64,000 nt of DNA from an uncultured Thiotrichaceae bacterium (GCA_902727985.1 CACVAY010000110.1:20767-84766), one strand, 5' to 3'; positions 28,239 to 37,340 are shown, numbered from the stretch's first letter. The notes: a model not told the origin generated them from the sequence alone. Numbers and translations are program-made.

Positions 28239-29309
28239 CTAAGTAATTACACCATGTTTCACGTGAAACATGTTTGCATCAGGTAGCTGATTAGACACAA
28301 GTCCATCAGAAGTAGCTGTAATGATGAGTTGGGCATTCATGTCATACAAAAATGAAAGTAGATTCTTCTGGTTTGTTATGTCGAGTTCTGCAGATAAATC
28401 ATCAAAGGCGATAATGTTGTTACCTGGGATTGCATTGTTTTGCGCAAGAATGAGTAATATCGTAATCAGTCGAATTTGCCCTCTAGAGCCAGTGCTAGAA
28501 ACAAGAAAGTCATTATGCTTAATAGATAGGTCGCCAAGATGATAGCCATATAAGGTTCTTCTTCTTTCTTTTTCCTTGTGTACATTCTCTATGTAAAAAT
28601 CATATATATCATCAGCACTGGAATGCTCATTTATAGGCAAACCTTCCTTGATGGACAAAATAGGATTAAGGTCTTTGAGGAATGCTGGTGAGATTTCTTC
28701 TATCGACTCTTTGAGCTTGGATAAGGAAAACTGTCTTCGTGAAAATAATTCGGGTTGTATAGAAGAGATTTGTTCCGTGAGAGTTTCCAATGAAAAATAA
28801 TAACGAGGGTCTTTAAGAGCTGCATTTCGTTGTTTCAGAAGAGCTTGGTAACGCCTCCACAAATCATAGAAATCATCATGCAGATAGAAACTTAACCAAT
28901 CAAGATAACGTCGGCGGTTTGTTGCCCCGCCCAAAATAAGATCCTGCGATAATGGATGGATAATTGATACAGGCAAGTGTTTTGATAAAGCGGCTTGTGT
29001 GCGAATAGATTGCTTATTGATTCGAATACGAGAACTTTCTGGGTTGCGCTCAATCCCCATATTTAACTCAAGTCCATTAACATTTCTACCAGAGGCACGG
29101 ACTAAGATGTTTGTGGATTCATGATTAATGAGTTCTTTGATCTTAGTGGTACGAAAAGAACGACCTTGAGAAAGTATAGATAAGGCTTCAATGACACTGG
29201 TTTTTCCAGCGCCATTATCACCTATAATGAAATTGGCTTTGTTGGAAAGAGATAAATCAGCAATTTCTATAACCCTACAATTTTCAATATGAAGCTCATC
29301 AAGCCACAT
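28239..29309 (-). CDS. recF: DNA replication and repair protein RecF
   Basis: SMC-like ATPase that loads RecA at single-strand gaps together with RecO and RecR. The 356-aa protein has Walker A GDNGAGKTSV at residues 30-39, the ABC signature region SSTGSRGQIRLI and Walker B NNIIAFDDLSAELD. It starts 9 bases after dnaN. The last codons read MFHVKH and coincide exactly with a parS palindrome, so the protein C-terminus and a ParB site share the same DNA. Confidence 0.95.
   Translation of the reverse strand: MWLDELHIENCRVIEIADLSLSNKANFIIGDNGAGKTSVIEALSILSQGRSFRTTKIKELINHESTNILVRASGRNVNGLELNMGIERNPESSRIRINKQSIRTQAALSKHLPVSIIHPLSQDLILGGATNRRRYLDWLSFYLHDDFYDLWRRYQALLKQRNAALKDPRYYFSLETLTEQISSIQPELFSRRQFSLSKLKESIEEISPAFLKDLNPILSIKEGLPINEHSSADDIYDFYIENVHKEKERRRTLYGYHLGDLSIKHNDFLVSSTGSRGQIRLITILLILAQNNAIPGNNIIAFDDLSAELDITNQKNLLSFLYDMNAQLIITATSDGLVSNQLPDANMFHVKHGVIT
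28255..28270. promoter_or_regulatory. parS site 2, inside the recF coding sequence
   Basis: A second exact TGTTTCACGTGAAACA, within a 20-bp palindrome (28253-28272), lies in the last codons of recF and encodes MFHVKH. The two sites start 47 bases apart. A pair of perfect sites so close together makes chance very unlikely. Confidence 0.93.
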
Positions 29310-29318
29310 AATGAGACA

Positions 29319-30428
29319 TTACAGCCTAACAGGCATGACAACATTAATGGTGTCAGGGTCATCGAGTGATTGAATAAGCGTACTCGATTCTACAGAGTTT
29401 AAGGCTAATGAAATTTCCTCGCCACTTAAGTGTGAAATAGCATCCTGAAGATAACGAACATTAAAGCCGACTTCAAAAATATCACCTTTATAGTCGATAT
29501 CCACAGTCTCTTTGGCAGACTCACGTTCAGGATTATTTGACTGCAAGGTCAGAAGATTTTCCGAAAACCGTAGTAAAACACCGCGAAACTTCTCATTCGA
29601 TAAAATCGCAACACGGGTTAGTGTGTCACGTAGCATTGTACGATCGATTTTTAAAATGTGTTGGCTACTTGCGGGGATAGCAGCTTGATAGTCAGGATAT
29701 TTACCATCAATAAGTTTCGAGGTAAAACGAATATTATCGATAACCAAACGTAGATGGTTTGAACTTAAGAGGACTTTGAGTGATACACTGGAATCGGATT
29801 TTAACAATCGTACCAGTTCATTAATGCCTTTTCGCGGTACAATGATATTCATTGAATCTCTACCGCTATATGAAATTTCTTCAGTTTTAGATAAGGCTAA
29901 ACGATGACCATCAGTTGCAACTGTGGTTAGTTGTTTTTCATCTAATTGGAAAAGCATACCATTAAGATAGTAACGTACATCTTGTGCTGCCATGGCAAAT
30001 GCAGTTTTAGACATCAAACCAAAAAACGTATTTTCAGCTAGCTCAAAATCTACGCTAAATTCAATATCGTCAAGCAAAGGAAAATCGTCTGAAGGTAAGG
30101 TTAGCAACTCAAAACGACTTCGACTACTTTCCAATATAAGCGTACTGTCTTCCTGCTTTATATCGATGAAGTTTTCGGGGGGAAGCGCTTTACAAATATC
30201 AAAAAGCTTTCGAGCTGATACACACGTCTCACCTGCTTTTTCAATACCTGTATTATTAATATAACCTGAAATCTCAGTATCAAGATCTGTTCCGGTAATC
30301 TGGAGCCCTTTGTCACTTGCTTTGAGTAAGACATTCGTCAAAACAGGTGTCGTAGATTTATGCTCCACTGCACCGATAACTTTTTCAAGAACATCTAAAA
30401 TACTTTCCCGGTTTACTCTTAATTTCAT
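29319..30428 (-). CDS. dnaN: DNA polymerase III beta subunit (sliding clamp)
   Basis: Ring-shaped processivity clamp of the replicase. The 369-aa length is standard, with three repeated clamp domains. Visible signatures are the start MKLRVNRESILDVLEKVIG, TDLDTEISG in domain I, ATDGHRLALS in domain II, and the C-terminal MPVRL that forms part of the partner-binding pocket edge. It lies between dnaA and recF on the same strand, with 177 bases upstream that may carry its own promoter. Confidence 0.97.
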   Translation of the reverse strand: MKLRVNRESILDVLEKVIGAVEHKSTTPVLTNVLLKASDKGLQITGTDLDTEISGYINNTGIEKAGETCVSARKLFDICKALPPENFIDIKQEDSTLILESSRSRFELLTLPSDDFPLLDDIEFSVDFELAENTFFGLMSKTAFAMAAQDVRYYLNGMLFQLDEKQLTTVATDGHRLALSKTEEISYSGRDSMNIIVPRKGINELVRLLKSDSSVSLKVLLSSNHLRLVIDNIRFTSKLIDGKYPDYQAAIPASSQHILKIDRTMLRDTLTRVAILSNEKFRGVLLRFSENLLTLQSNNPERESAKETVDIDYKGDIFEVGFNVRYLQDAISHLSGEEISLALNSVESSTLIQSLDDPDTINVVMPVRL

Positions 30429-30605
30429 AATAGTTCAATAGTCGTAATAGTTAGTAGAGTATGATGACACTCTCTTTCTTTATATTCAAAGGCTTAGGGG
30501 TAAAAAGCACAAGCAGTCATTATCAGCAAATGTTCATAATAACAGATGATAAGAAAAGCAATAACAGCAAATAGCTAATCGTTGGGTAATTTCAAAAGGA
30601 ATAAA

Positions 30606-31973
30606 TCAGGTTGCGGTCAAAGTGCGGGTGAGAATCTTAATATCTTCCTCTATTTTGTTATCTTTTGTTCTTAGTTCAACAATTTTACGGCAAGCGTGCA
30701 GTACTGTAGAGTGATCACGGTTTCCGAACTGTTTCCCTATTTCTGGCAAACTATGTTGCGTTAACTCCTTACAAAGTGCCATAGCAATTTGACGAGGCCT
30801 GGTTACAGAACGTGTTCGAGATTTTGATTCCAGATCCGAGGTCCTGATATTGAAATACTGTGCAACCGTCTTTTTCACGTTATCAATTGTGACTGTTTTC
30901 TCGTGACTAGCTAACTGATCCTTGAGAGCTTCCTGGACAAAGTCAACATCTATGTTCGCATCTGATTTATAAAGTTGGATGGTGGCAATAACTTTCTGTA
31001 ATGCACCTTCAAGTTCACGAATGTTAGAGTGAAAACGCTGTGCAATAAAGAAGGCAACTTTGTTCGGTAACAACAACCCCGAATCTTCAGCTTTTTTACG
31101 AAGTATAGCCACTCTTGTTTCAAGATCTGGTGAATCAATCGCAACACTAAGCCCACTCGTAAACCGTGAACGTAAACGATCGTCTAAGCCTTCTACATCA
31201 CGTGGATAGCGATCACTGGTGAGTACTATCTGTTTTTGCCCCTCAAGTAGAGCATTGAAAGTATGAAAGAACTCCTCCATAGATCGCCCTTTCCCAGCAA
31301 AAAACTGGATATCATCAATGAGCAAAGCATCAACAGATCGATAATATAGTTTAAACTGATCAATGCGATTCGTACGAATAGCCGTGATCATATCATTTAC
31401 AAAGGCTTCAGAATGTAAATACACTACTGTAGCGTTTGGATTGTAATCGAGAATACGATTGCCAATAGAATGCATTAAATGTGTTTTACCCAGACCAACC
31501 CCGCCATAAATGAAAATCGGGTTGTATGACCCACCAGGGTTATCGCCAACCTGCATAGAAGCAGCACGTGCTAAAGAGTTAGATTTACCTTCAACGAAAT
31601 TATCGAAGGTCATTTTACTATTTAAATTATTCGTAAATTTTTCGATCGCTGGTTTTTGTATAACAGGATCAGGGGGAGTAGATGCCGACATAGGTGGCAT
31701 CGGATCAAGATCATGTTCTGAATTTGAATAGACAGAATTATCACTACCAATTTGTAAGAAGACTTGATAATCCTCTTTTCCACTGATATGACGAGCTTGT
31801 TCTGTAATCAAAGAAAAATAGCTGCTATGTACCTTCTGCAAAACAATAGAGTTTGGTGCCAACAATGACAATTGTGTTTCTTTTTCCTGAGCATGAAGTG
31901 GACGTAGCCACGTACTTATTTCAGAGTCAGAGACACGTGTCTCTAAACGTTTAAGACATTCAGACCAAACCAT
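30606..31973 (-). CDS. dnaA: Chromosomal replication initiator DnaA
   Basis: Binds DnaA boxes and opens oriC. The 455-aa protein has an N-terminal interaction domain, a short variable linker (about 85-115) and an AAA+ domain with Walker A GGVGLGKTHL and Walker B ALLIDDIQFF. Domain IV contains the box-recognising signature DHSTVLHACRKI. The gene points away from the predicted origin, which lies about 2 kb to its right rather than directly upstream. The 5' flank has no clear DnaA box, so autoregulation through such boxes is not evident here. Confidence 0.97.
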   Translation of the reverse strand: MVWSECLKRLETRVSDSEISTWLRPLHAQEKETQLSLLAPNSIVLQKVHSSYFSLITEQARHISGKEDYQVFLQIGSDNSVYSNSEHDLDPMPPMSASTPPDPVIQKPAIEKFTNNLNSKMTFDNFVEGKSNSLARAASMQVGDNPGGSYNPIFIYGGVGLGKTHLMHSIGNRILDYNPNATVVYLHSEAFVNDMITAIRTNRIDQFKLYYRSVDALLIDDIQFFAGKGRSMEEFFHTFNALLEGQKQIVLTSDRYPRDVEGLDDRLRSRFTSGLSVAIDSPDLETRVAILRKKAEDSGLLLPNKVAFFIAQRFHSNIRELEGALQKVIATIQLYKSDANIDVDFVQEALKDQLASHEKTVTIDNVKKTVAQYFNIRTSDLESKSRTRSVTRPRQIAMALCKELTQHSLPEIGKQFGNRDHSTVLHACRKIVELRTKDNKIEEDIKILTRTLTAT

Positions 31974-32205
31974 GTGGGAAACCTAGAAAATACAGTATGA
32001 GACTTCAGTATAACGTAAAAAAAAAAAGAAACTAAAGCTTCGTAGTGGTATATTTACTCAAAAAAAACAAAACATTTATCAAGAATTTAAAAACCTTAAG
32101 TTGATTCCGCTGTTTATTCGTCTCATTTAAGAAAACACCTAAGAAATATCTTTTAGACAAAGAGATTTTGCATTGATTTTTTACTCTGATACCGTCAGCC
32201 TGTCT

Positions 32206-32715
32206 ATGAAAACATTAGCTTTATACAAATTTTTCCCATTCATTATCGCGCTCATTCTTCTGCTCTTGCTAGCATTTTTTTTGCGTGAAAATGGAAATAT
32301 CGCTGTAACCTCGACGAGCCAGCAAGAACTTCGAGTGGTACGTAATGTTTTATTAGCCAACCAGGACACGGTTAGAGTCAATCTATTGCGCTCACTTGAT
32401 CCCTTGGTTAAAGATACTCAAGGCGACATACTCTGGAATTCTGAAATGCAAAATGGCGTATTACAGTTGCAGGGATTACCTGAACATGAGGGGCGTAAGA
32501 AATATCAGCTATGGATTTATGATTTGAAACGGGATAACAATCATCCCGTTTTAGCAGCAAATTTCTATGGCTCGGAGGCAGATACTTCGTCTTATATCGT
32601 CTCTATTAAACCCACTGAAAACATTGAAAAAGCCTTTAAGTTTGTTGTAACCAAAAGTTTGATCAGCAATAGTAAGTTTGAAGATGCTGAACCAATCTTC
32701 TTTGCTCAACCATGA
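32206..32715 (+). CDS. Membrane-anchored RskA-type anti-sigma-K domain protein
   Basis: A 169-aa protein with one N-terminal membrane helix (about 10-27) followed by an extracytoplasmic domain resembling the C-terminal domain of anti-sigma-K factor RskA. Visible features are GDILWNSEMQNGVLQLQGLP, KKYQLWIYDLKRD and a closing KFVVTKS strand. The sigma-binding cytoplasmic zinc finger of real anti-sigma factors is missing and no ECF sigma gene is adjacent, so it is probably not an anti-sigma factor. The ATG at 32206 gives a normal signal anchor; a TTG at 32173 is an alternative. It diverges from dnaA. Confidence 0.72.
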   Translation: MKTLALYKFFPFIIALILLLLLAFFLRENGNIAVTSTSQQELRVVRNVLLANQDTVRVNLLRSLDPLVKDTQGDILWNSEMQNGVLQLQGLPEHEGRKKYQLWIYDLKRDNNHPVLAANFYGSEADTSSYIVSIKPTENIEKAFKFVVTKSLISNSKFEDAEPIFFAQP

Positions 32716-32760
32716 GTCCATCACTCAAAACTATCAACGAGTCACTACAACAAGATAACA

Positions 32761-33462
32761 TTAATTTACGGGTAATTTAGCGCGAAGCTTATCCCGATCA
32801 TACCACCAATTATCATCAGCAATGGCTTCAAGGATTTGTCCCATGCGGGGTAGAAATTTAGCCGGATCATTAAGCTCCAGTTTCAACATCCACATGTTCA
32901 TTTGTCCCTGATCTTTTACATCACTGTGTCTTTCTGCCACTTTCCCTAAAAGCCCACTGGTTAGGAACATAGTGCTATCACGCTTTTCACCTTCCAAACG
33001 TAAATCGGCAAGATAATGTGCTGTAGCAGCAGCTACAGCTGCACCATCAGAATTTGCAGGTGTGTCATCGATAAGATTGTTCAGCATTACAATGGAAAGT
33101 TCCGGGTCAATTGGATATGTTACGGATAACCAAATACCATTAGCCAAAGCGTTAATGGCAGCAGGTAAGTCTGTCCGGTAAAGTACATCTGCCGCGCGTA
33201 CAGCATCCTCCCATTCTTCATTTTCGACATACAGTAAAAAAGCTTCCTTGGCCAAGCCCCATGTTGCTTCCGCCATACCAGGTTCTGCAATATCTAACAT
33301 AATATCAGCAATGTCGAGCTGTATATTAGCTCGCTCTAAAGGACTACTTTCGAGCGTTAATTCCGCTAGTTGCTGTTGCTTTTTCTTAAGTTCATCACCT
33401 AAGAATTCACGACTTTCATCAGCAGCCGTAAAATCAAAAGGTGCGCTATTGTTGTCATTCAT
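32761..33462 (-). CDS. Unknown alpha-helical (TPR-like) protein
   Basis: A 233-aa acidic, all-helical cytosolic protein of unknown function. Residues 60-170 look like tetratricopeptide-style helix pairs, for example ERANIQLDIADIMLDIAEPG and EWEDAVRAADVLYRTDLP. There is no signal peptide and no catalytic motif. It starts 5 bases after the Rieske ferredoxin gene ends, so the two form an operon and may act together, perhaps as a protein partner of the ferredoxin. That link is inference from position only. Confidence 0.7.
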   Translation of the reverse strand: MNDNNSAPFDFTAADESREFLGDELKKKQQQLAELTLESSPLERANIQLDIADIMLDIAEPGMAEATWGLAKEAFLLYVENEEWEDAVRAADVLYRTDLPAAINALANGIWLSVTYPIDPELSIVMLNNLIDDTPANSDGAAVAAATAHYLADLRLEGEKRDSTMFLTSGLLGKVAERHSDVKDQGQMNMWMLKLELNDPAKFLPRMGQILEAIADDNWWYDRDKLRAKLPVN

Positions 33463-33467
33463 GGAAA

Positions 33468-33785
33468 TTATCCTACATCTACAAAGAGTTGTTTCTTATC
33501 GATGATTGTTTTGTAAGTTTTGAGAGAAATTTCTGCTGGTTCAACCGTAGCTTTACCTGTTACTACATTAAAACGTCCACCATGCAAAGAACATTGAATT
33601 TCCTCACCTTTTAAACAGCCGAGGTAAAGAGGTGCATCTTCGTGCGTACACATATTATCCACGCAATAGAAGGTATTACCCACGTTGCAAAGTAAAAGGT
33701 CTTTCCCACTTACATTAAAAGACTTCATTTTTCCTTCAGGGATATCCTGAATATCACAAACAGGATAAATAGAGGTGTTTGGCAT
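33468..33785 (-). CDS. Rieske [2Fe-2S] ferredoxin
   Basis: A 105-aa soluble electron carrier like the ferredoxins of aromatic-ring dioxygenases and NirD. The cluster ligands are C46-x-H48 (CTHEDAP) and C65-xx-H68 (CSLHGGRF), with 16 residues between the pairs as in the family. No oxygenase or reductase partner is in the window; the only neighbour in the operon is the helical protein downstream. Its 5' end borders the predicted oriC. Confidence 0.92.
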   Translation of the reverse strand: MPNTSIYPVCDIQDIPEGKMKSFNVSGKDLLLCNVGNTFYCVDNMCTHEDAPLYLGCLKGEEIQCSLHGGRFNVVTGKATVEPAEISLKTYKTIIDKKQLFVDVG

Positions 33786-33934
33786 AGCGATCTCATTTTT
33801 TGTTCGATGTGTAACATGGTTACTCTGTTTTTCAAAGCAGATACTAGCAAAGATTATTCTGAGTGTTTTGCATAAATCTTTCTCCTGTGCTTTTAAGATA
33901 GTTCTTTTTGCATTTTCCCTCGGAAGATTATTAC

Positions 33935-34230
33935 TGTTTTTTTATTTATTTAAGTAGTAATAATAATAAGGGGTTAGCTTTTTTGTGGATAACTTGATTT
34001 CTTATAACTTATTCAAAGACTTATGTAATAAAAAACGAAAGGAAGAGCTGTTAGTTTATATCTAACTATCTGTGCATAAGATGTGGATAACTTTGTGTGT
34101 GATAACTTATCCTTTTGTTATCCACAGTTTATCCACGAAGTTTTTAGGAGGTAGGTTAGCCCTGTTGATAAGTTTTTTAAAATTACGTTAAATCAAATGC
34201 TTGAAGATAGTATCGTGCTGTGGATATGTT
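33935..34230. other. Predicted chromosomal replication origin (oriC)
   Basis: This region holds a dense cluster of DnaA-box matches. Exact TGTGNATAA boxes are at 33984-33992, 34071-34079 and 34082-34090; an exact reverse TTATCCACA is at 34118-34126. One-mismatch boxes are at 34129-34137, 34163-34171 and 34219-34227. An AT-rich unwinding candidate (33935-33972) flanks them. There is no GATC in this region. The gene-strand switch around it and the nearby dnaA, dnaN and gyrB genes support an origin. It lies between the Rieske gene and an SDR gene, separated from dnaA by three genes. Confidence 0.85.
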
Positions 34231-34353
34231 CTGTTATCCTATTTTGAGAATTTCATAACTTTTAGTGTTATGAAGAGAAAATTAAGGTTTAATCACACAA
34301 AAAAAATAAGTTATTGCCCATATTGGGGTGATGGTAAAAAAGAGAGAGGAACT

Positions 34354-35223
34354 ATGCAGAAAAAAACAACTATTATCGGGTGTGGTGATATAGGATTACG
34401 TGTTTCAAGTCTATATAGAAAAGAAAATCAATTGGTTAGAGGTTTTGTGAGATCTAGGGAATCATTAGATAAATGCTTGCATAAACAGATTGAAGCCTAT
34501 CAGTTTGATATGGATTTTCAGTCGTCTAAGACCTTAGCTGTTGAAAAGCACGATCTCTATTATTTTGCCCCGCCTCCGGTATCAGGAGATAAGGATCGGC
34601 GTTTACAGAAGTTCTTGGAACAATTAAGCACTATACCCCGAAAGATAGTGCTTATCAGTACAACTGGAGTATATGGGGACTGTGCTGCTGAATGGATTGA
34701 TGAAACTCAGCAAGCAAAACCTAAGGCAGATCGCGCAAAACGACGCTTCCATGCAGAACAAAGCTTGCAAGCATGGAGTTCTGACAACAAGGTCGCTTGG
34801 GTTATTTTACGTGTGCCAGGTATTTATGCCTTGGATCGTCTGCCATTAGCAAGAATTAAAAAAGGTACGCCTATGGTGAGAGGAGAAGAAGCAGGATGGA
34901 CGAATCGTATACATGCAGACGATTTAGCGATGATTGCAAAAGCTGTGATGCAGGATCCAAATGCAGATGGTCAAATATATAATGCGTGCGATGGTAACCC
35001 TTCTGTGATGACACATTACTTTGATCAAGTTGCAGATTACGCAAATCTTCCAAGACCTCCTAAAATCACGATGGCTGAGGCAGAAAAGCAGCTCAGTTCA
35101 GGGATTCTTAGCTACTTAAAAGAGTCACGGAAAATTAGTAACCGTAAGCTTCTGCAAGAGCTGAAAATAACGTTGAAATATCCTGACCTAATGTCTTGTT
35201 TAGGAACGTATAGTAAAAAGTAA
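34354..35223 (+). CDS. NAD(P)-dependent epimerase/SDR-type protein (YeeZ-like)
   Basis: A 289-aa extended-SDR protein. It has an N-terminal dinucleotide motif TIIGCGDIGLRVSSLY, a strand ending KIVLISTTGVYGD, and the catalytic-region segment LRVPGIYALDRLPLARI. NRIHADDLAMIAKAVM follows, and then a short substrate domain. E. coli YeeZ is the nearest recognised type; its substrate is not established. The ATG at 34354 has AGAGAGGA just before it, which excludes an upstream TTG at 34201 within the origin region. It is transcribed away from oriC. Confidence 0.83.
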   Translation: MQKKTTIIGCGDIGLRVSSLYRKENQLVRGFVRSRESLDKCLHKQIEAYQFDMDFQSSKTLAVEKHDLYYFAPPPVSGDKDRRLQKFLEQLSTIPRKIVLISTTGVYGDCAAEWIDETQQAKPKADRAKRRFHAEQSLQAWSSDNKVAWVILRVPGIYALDRLPLARIKKGTPMVRGEEAGWTNRIHADDLAMIAKAVMQDPNADGQIYNACDGNPSVMTHYFDQVADYANLPRPPKITMAEAEKQLSSGILSYLKESRKISNRKLLQELKITLKYPDLMSCLGTYSKK

Positions 35224-35253
35224 GCACTGCGCCTGACATTATGCCGAACATTC

Positions 35254-35281
35254 CTTGAAAACCCGTAATAAGCGCCCATAT
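35254..35281 (+). promoter_or_regulatory. Sigma-32-type heat-shock promoter of htpG
   Basis: CTTGAAA at 35254-35260 and GCCCATAT at 35274-35281, spaced by 13 bases, match the RpoH (sigma-32) consensus CTTGAAA and CCCCATNT with a single deviation. It lies about 90 bases before the htpG ATG, so htpG is predicted to be heat-induced. Confidence 0.8.
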
Positions 35282-35369
35282 TTTCTGTCACTAAATTTAA
35301 ACGTCCATGTCCCCTTTTTTAGATATGACATGAACTTAATCAATCAAATTAATTCAGAAAGGATTTTTT

Positions 35370-37241
35370 ATGAGCGGAAAAGAGAATATGCAGTTTCAAA
35401 CCGAGGTGGATCAGTTACTACAATTGATGATTCACTCTCTGTACTCCAACAAAGAAATATTCCTCCGTGAATTAGTTTCAAATAGTGCAGATGCTTGTGA
35501 CAAATTACGTTTCGAGGGGGTTAAAGATGATTCACTTTATGAATCTGACCCTGAACTACGTATCGAAATAGAAGCGGATAGTGAAGCAAATACCATCACA
35601 ATTCGTGATAATGGTATTGGTATGAATCGTGATGAAGTCATTACGAATATCGGTACGATTGCCAAATCAGGAACCAAAGAGTTTTTGCAAAAGCTAAGTA
35701 CAGACCAAAGCAAGGATGCCAACTTAATTGGACAGTTCGGTGTCGGTTTTTACTCATCATTTATCGTCGCAGACAAAGTAACCTTGAAAACACGCCGTGC
35801 AGGAGATGATGCTGCTAATGGTACGGTGTGGGAATCTGATGGTACATCCGGCTATTCACTAGAAACGATCGAGAAAGAAGCTCGTGGTACTGAAATCATT
35901 TTACACTTGAAAGATGATGAGAAAGAACTTGCGAATGAGTTTTCACTGCGTGGCATCGTTTCAAAATACTCTGAGCATATCCCTATCATCATTAAAATGC
36001 GCAAGCAAGATGATGAGGGTAAGGTTAGTGATGAGTGGGAAGCAATTAACGCAGCTACGGCTCTCTGGAAGCGCCCTAAGAGTGAAGTTAAGGATGAGGA
36101 GTATGCTGAATTCTACAAAACGATTGCAATGGATTGGCAAGAACCACTTTCCTGGAGCCACAATCACGTAGAAGGTAAGTATGAATACACATCATTATTA
36201 TATATCCCTTCTAAAGCACCGTTTGACCTATGGGAACAGCAGCAAAAACATGGGATTAAGTTGTACGTGCAGCGTGTATTCATCTTAGATGATACAGAAA
36301 ATCTAATGCCTCGTTACCTACGTTTCGTTCGTGGTTTAATCGATTCTAATGACCTTCCATTGAATGTTTCTCGTGAGATTTTGCAAAGTAATCGCGTTAT
36401 TGAAAGCATGAAGAATGCTGCCGTGAAGAAGGTGCTTGGATTACTCAAAAGCATGGCGAAAAATGATAAAGAGAAGTATCAAACCTTCTGGACAGAGTTT
36501 GGAAATGTCATTAAAGAAGGTCCTGGCGAAGATTTCTCAAATAAAGAAGAAATTGCTAAATTGTTACGCTTCTCATCAACGGCTACAGATACCCAAGAGC
36601 AAGATGTATCTTTAGAAGATTACATTGCACGTATGAAAGCAGATCAGGAAAAGATCTACTTTATTACTGCAGACTCATTTGCTGCCGCTAAAAACAGCCC
36701 TCATCTTGAAGTATTCCGAAAGAAAGATATCGAAGTGCTACTGTTGAGTGATCGTGTTGATGAGTGGTTAGTTAGTCACCTTACTGAGTTTGATGGTAAG
36801 AGCATGCAGTCGGTTGCCAAAGGTGAGCTTGATCTTGATAAATTCGACAGCGAAGATGATAAGAAAGCACAAGAAAAGATCGAGAAAGAGGCACAAGATG
36901 TTATTGAGCGTTTAAAGGCAAGCCTAGGTGATAAAGTTGAAGATGTTCGTGTATCACATCGTCTTACCAGCTCCCCTTCTTGTATTGTTTTGAGCGAGCA
37001 TGATATGGCGCTGTACATGCAGCAGTTAATGAAACAAGCAGGTCAGGAAATGCCGAATAGCAAACCTGTACTTGAAATAAATCCAACACATCCAATGGTT
37101 GCTAAGATTTCTGAAGAAAAAGATGAAGCACTCTTTGGTAACTGGTCGAGTATTTTGTTTGACCAAGCAGTCTTGGCGGAAGGTGGACAGCTTGAAGATC
37201 CAACGGGTTTTGTTAGCAAATTAAATGCAATGATGTTCTAG
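35370..37241 (+). CDS. htpG: Chaperone protein HtpG (Hsp90)
   Basis: Bacterial Hsp90, an ATP-driven dimeric chaperone in the cytosol. The 623-aa protein starts with FQTEVDQLLQLMIHSLYSNK and has GHKL ATPase motifs LVSNSADACDKLR, DNGIGMNRDE and GQFGVGFYSSF. The middle-domain catalytic arginine region is LNVSREILQSNR. The C-terminal dimerisation domain contains LTSSPSCIVL. An AGGA lies just before the ATG, and a sigma-32-type promoter lies upstream. Confidence 0.97.
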   Translation: MSGKENMQFQTEVDQLLQLMIHSLYSNKEIFLRELVSNSADACDKLRFEGVKDDSLYESDPELRIEIEADSEANTITIRDNGIGMNRDEVITNIGTIAKSGTKEFLQKLSTDQSKDANLIGQFGVGFYSSFIVADKVTLKTRRAGDDAANGTVWESDGTSGYSLETIEKEARGTEIILHLKDDEKELANEFSLRGIVSKYSEHIPIIIKMRKQDDEGKVSDEWEAINAATALWKRPKSEVKDEEYAEFYKTIAMDWQEPLSWSHNHVEGKYEYTSLLYIPSKAPFDLWEQQQKHGIKLYVQRVFILDDTENLMPRYLRFVRGLIDSNDLPLNVSREILQSNRVIESMKNAAVKKVLGLLKSMAKNDKEKYQTFWTEFGNVIKEGPGEDFSNKEEIAKLLRFSSTATDTQEQDVSLEDYIARMKADQEKIYFITADSFAAAKNSPHLEVFRKKDIEVLLLSDRVDEWLVSHLTEFDGKSMQSVAKGELDLDKFDSEDDKKAQEKIEKEAQDVIERLKASLGDKVEDVRVSHRLTSSPSCIVLSEHDMALYMQQLMKQAGQEMPNSKPVLEINPTHPMVAKISEEKDEALFGNWSSILFDQAVLAEGGQLEDPTGFVSKLNAMMF

Positions 37242-37287
37242 TTCGTTTTACTTTTATCAGTTATTTTACTGATAAAAATTCAAGCGT

Positions 37288-37325
37288 AAAAAAAGCCGCC
37301 CATTTTACTATGGGCGGCTTTTTTA
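37288..37325. terminator. Bidirectional terminator between htpG and yeaQ-type gene
   Basis: A perfect GC-rich stem (AAGCCGCCCA with TGGGCGGCTT) with an 8-base loop is flanked by an A run on the left and a T run on the right. It can therefore terminate both the rightward htpG and the leftward membrane-protein transcript. Confidence 0.92.
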
Positions 37326-37340
37326 TTGATAAGCGTTCGG

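Noticed and set aside
34201..34353. Longer start of the SDR gene from a TTG at 34201
   Set aside because: The extra 51 residues would be coded in the predicted origin and are not SDR-like; AGAGAGGA before the ATG at 34354 decides the start.
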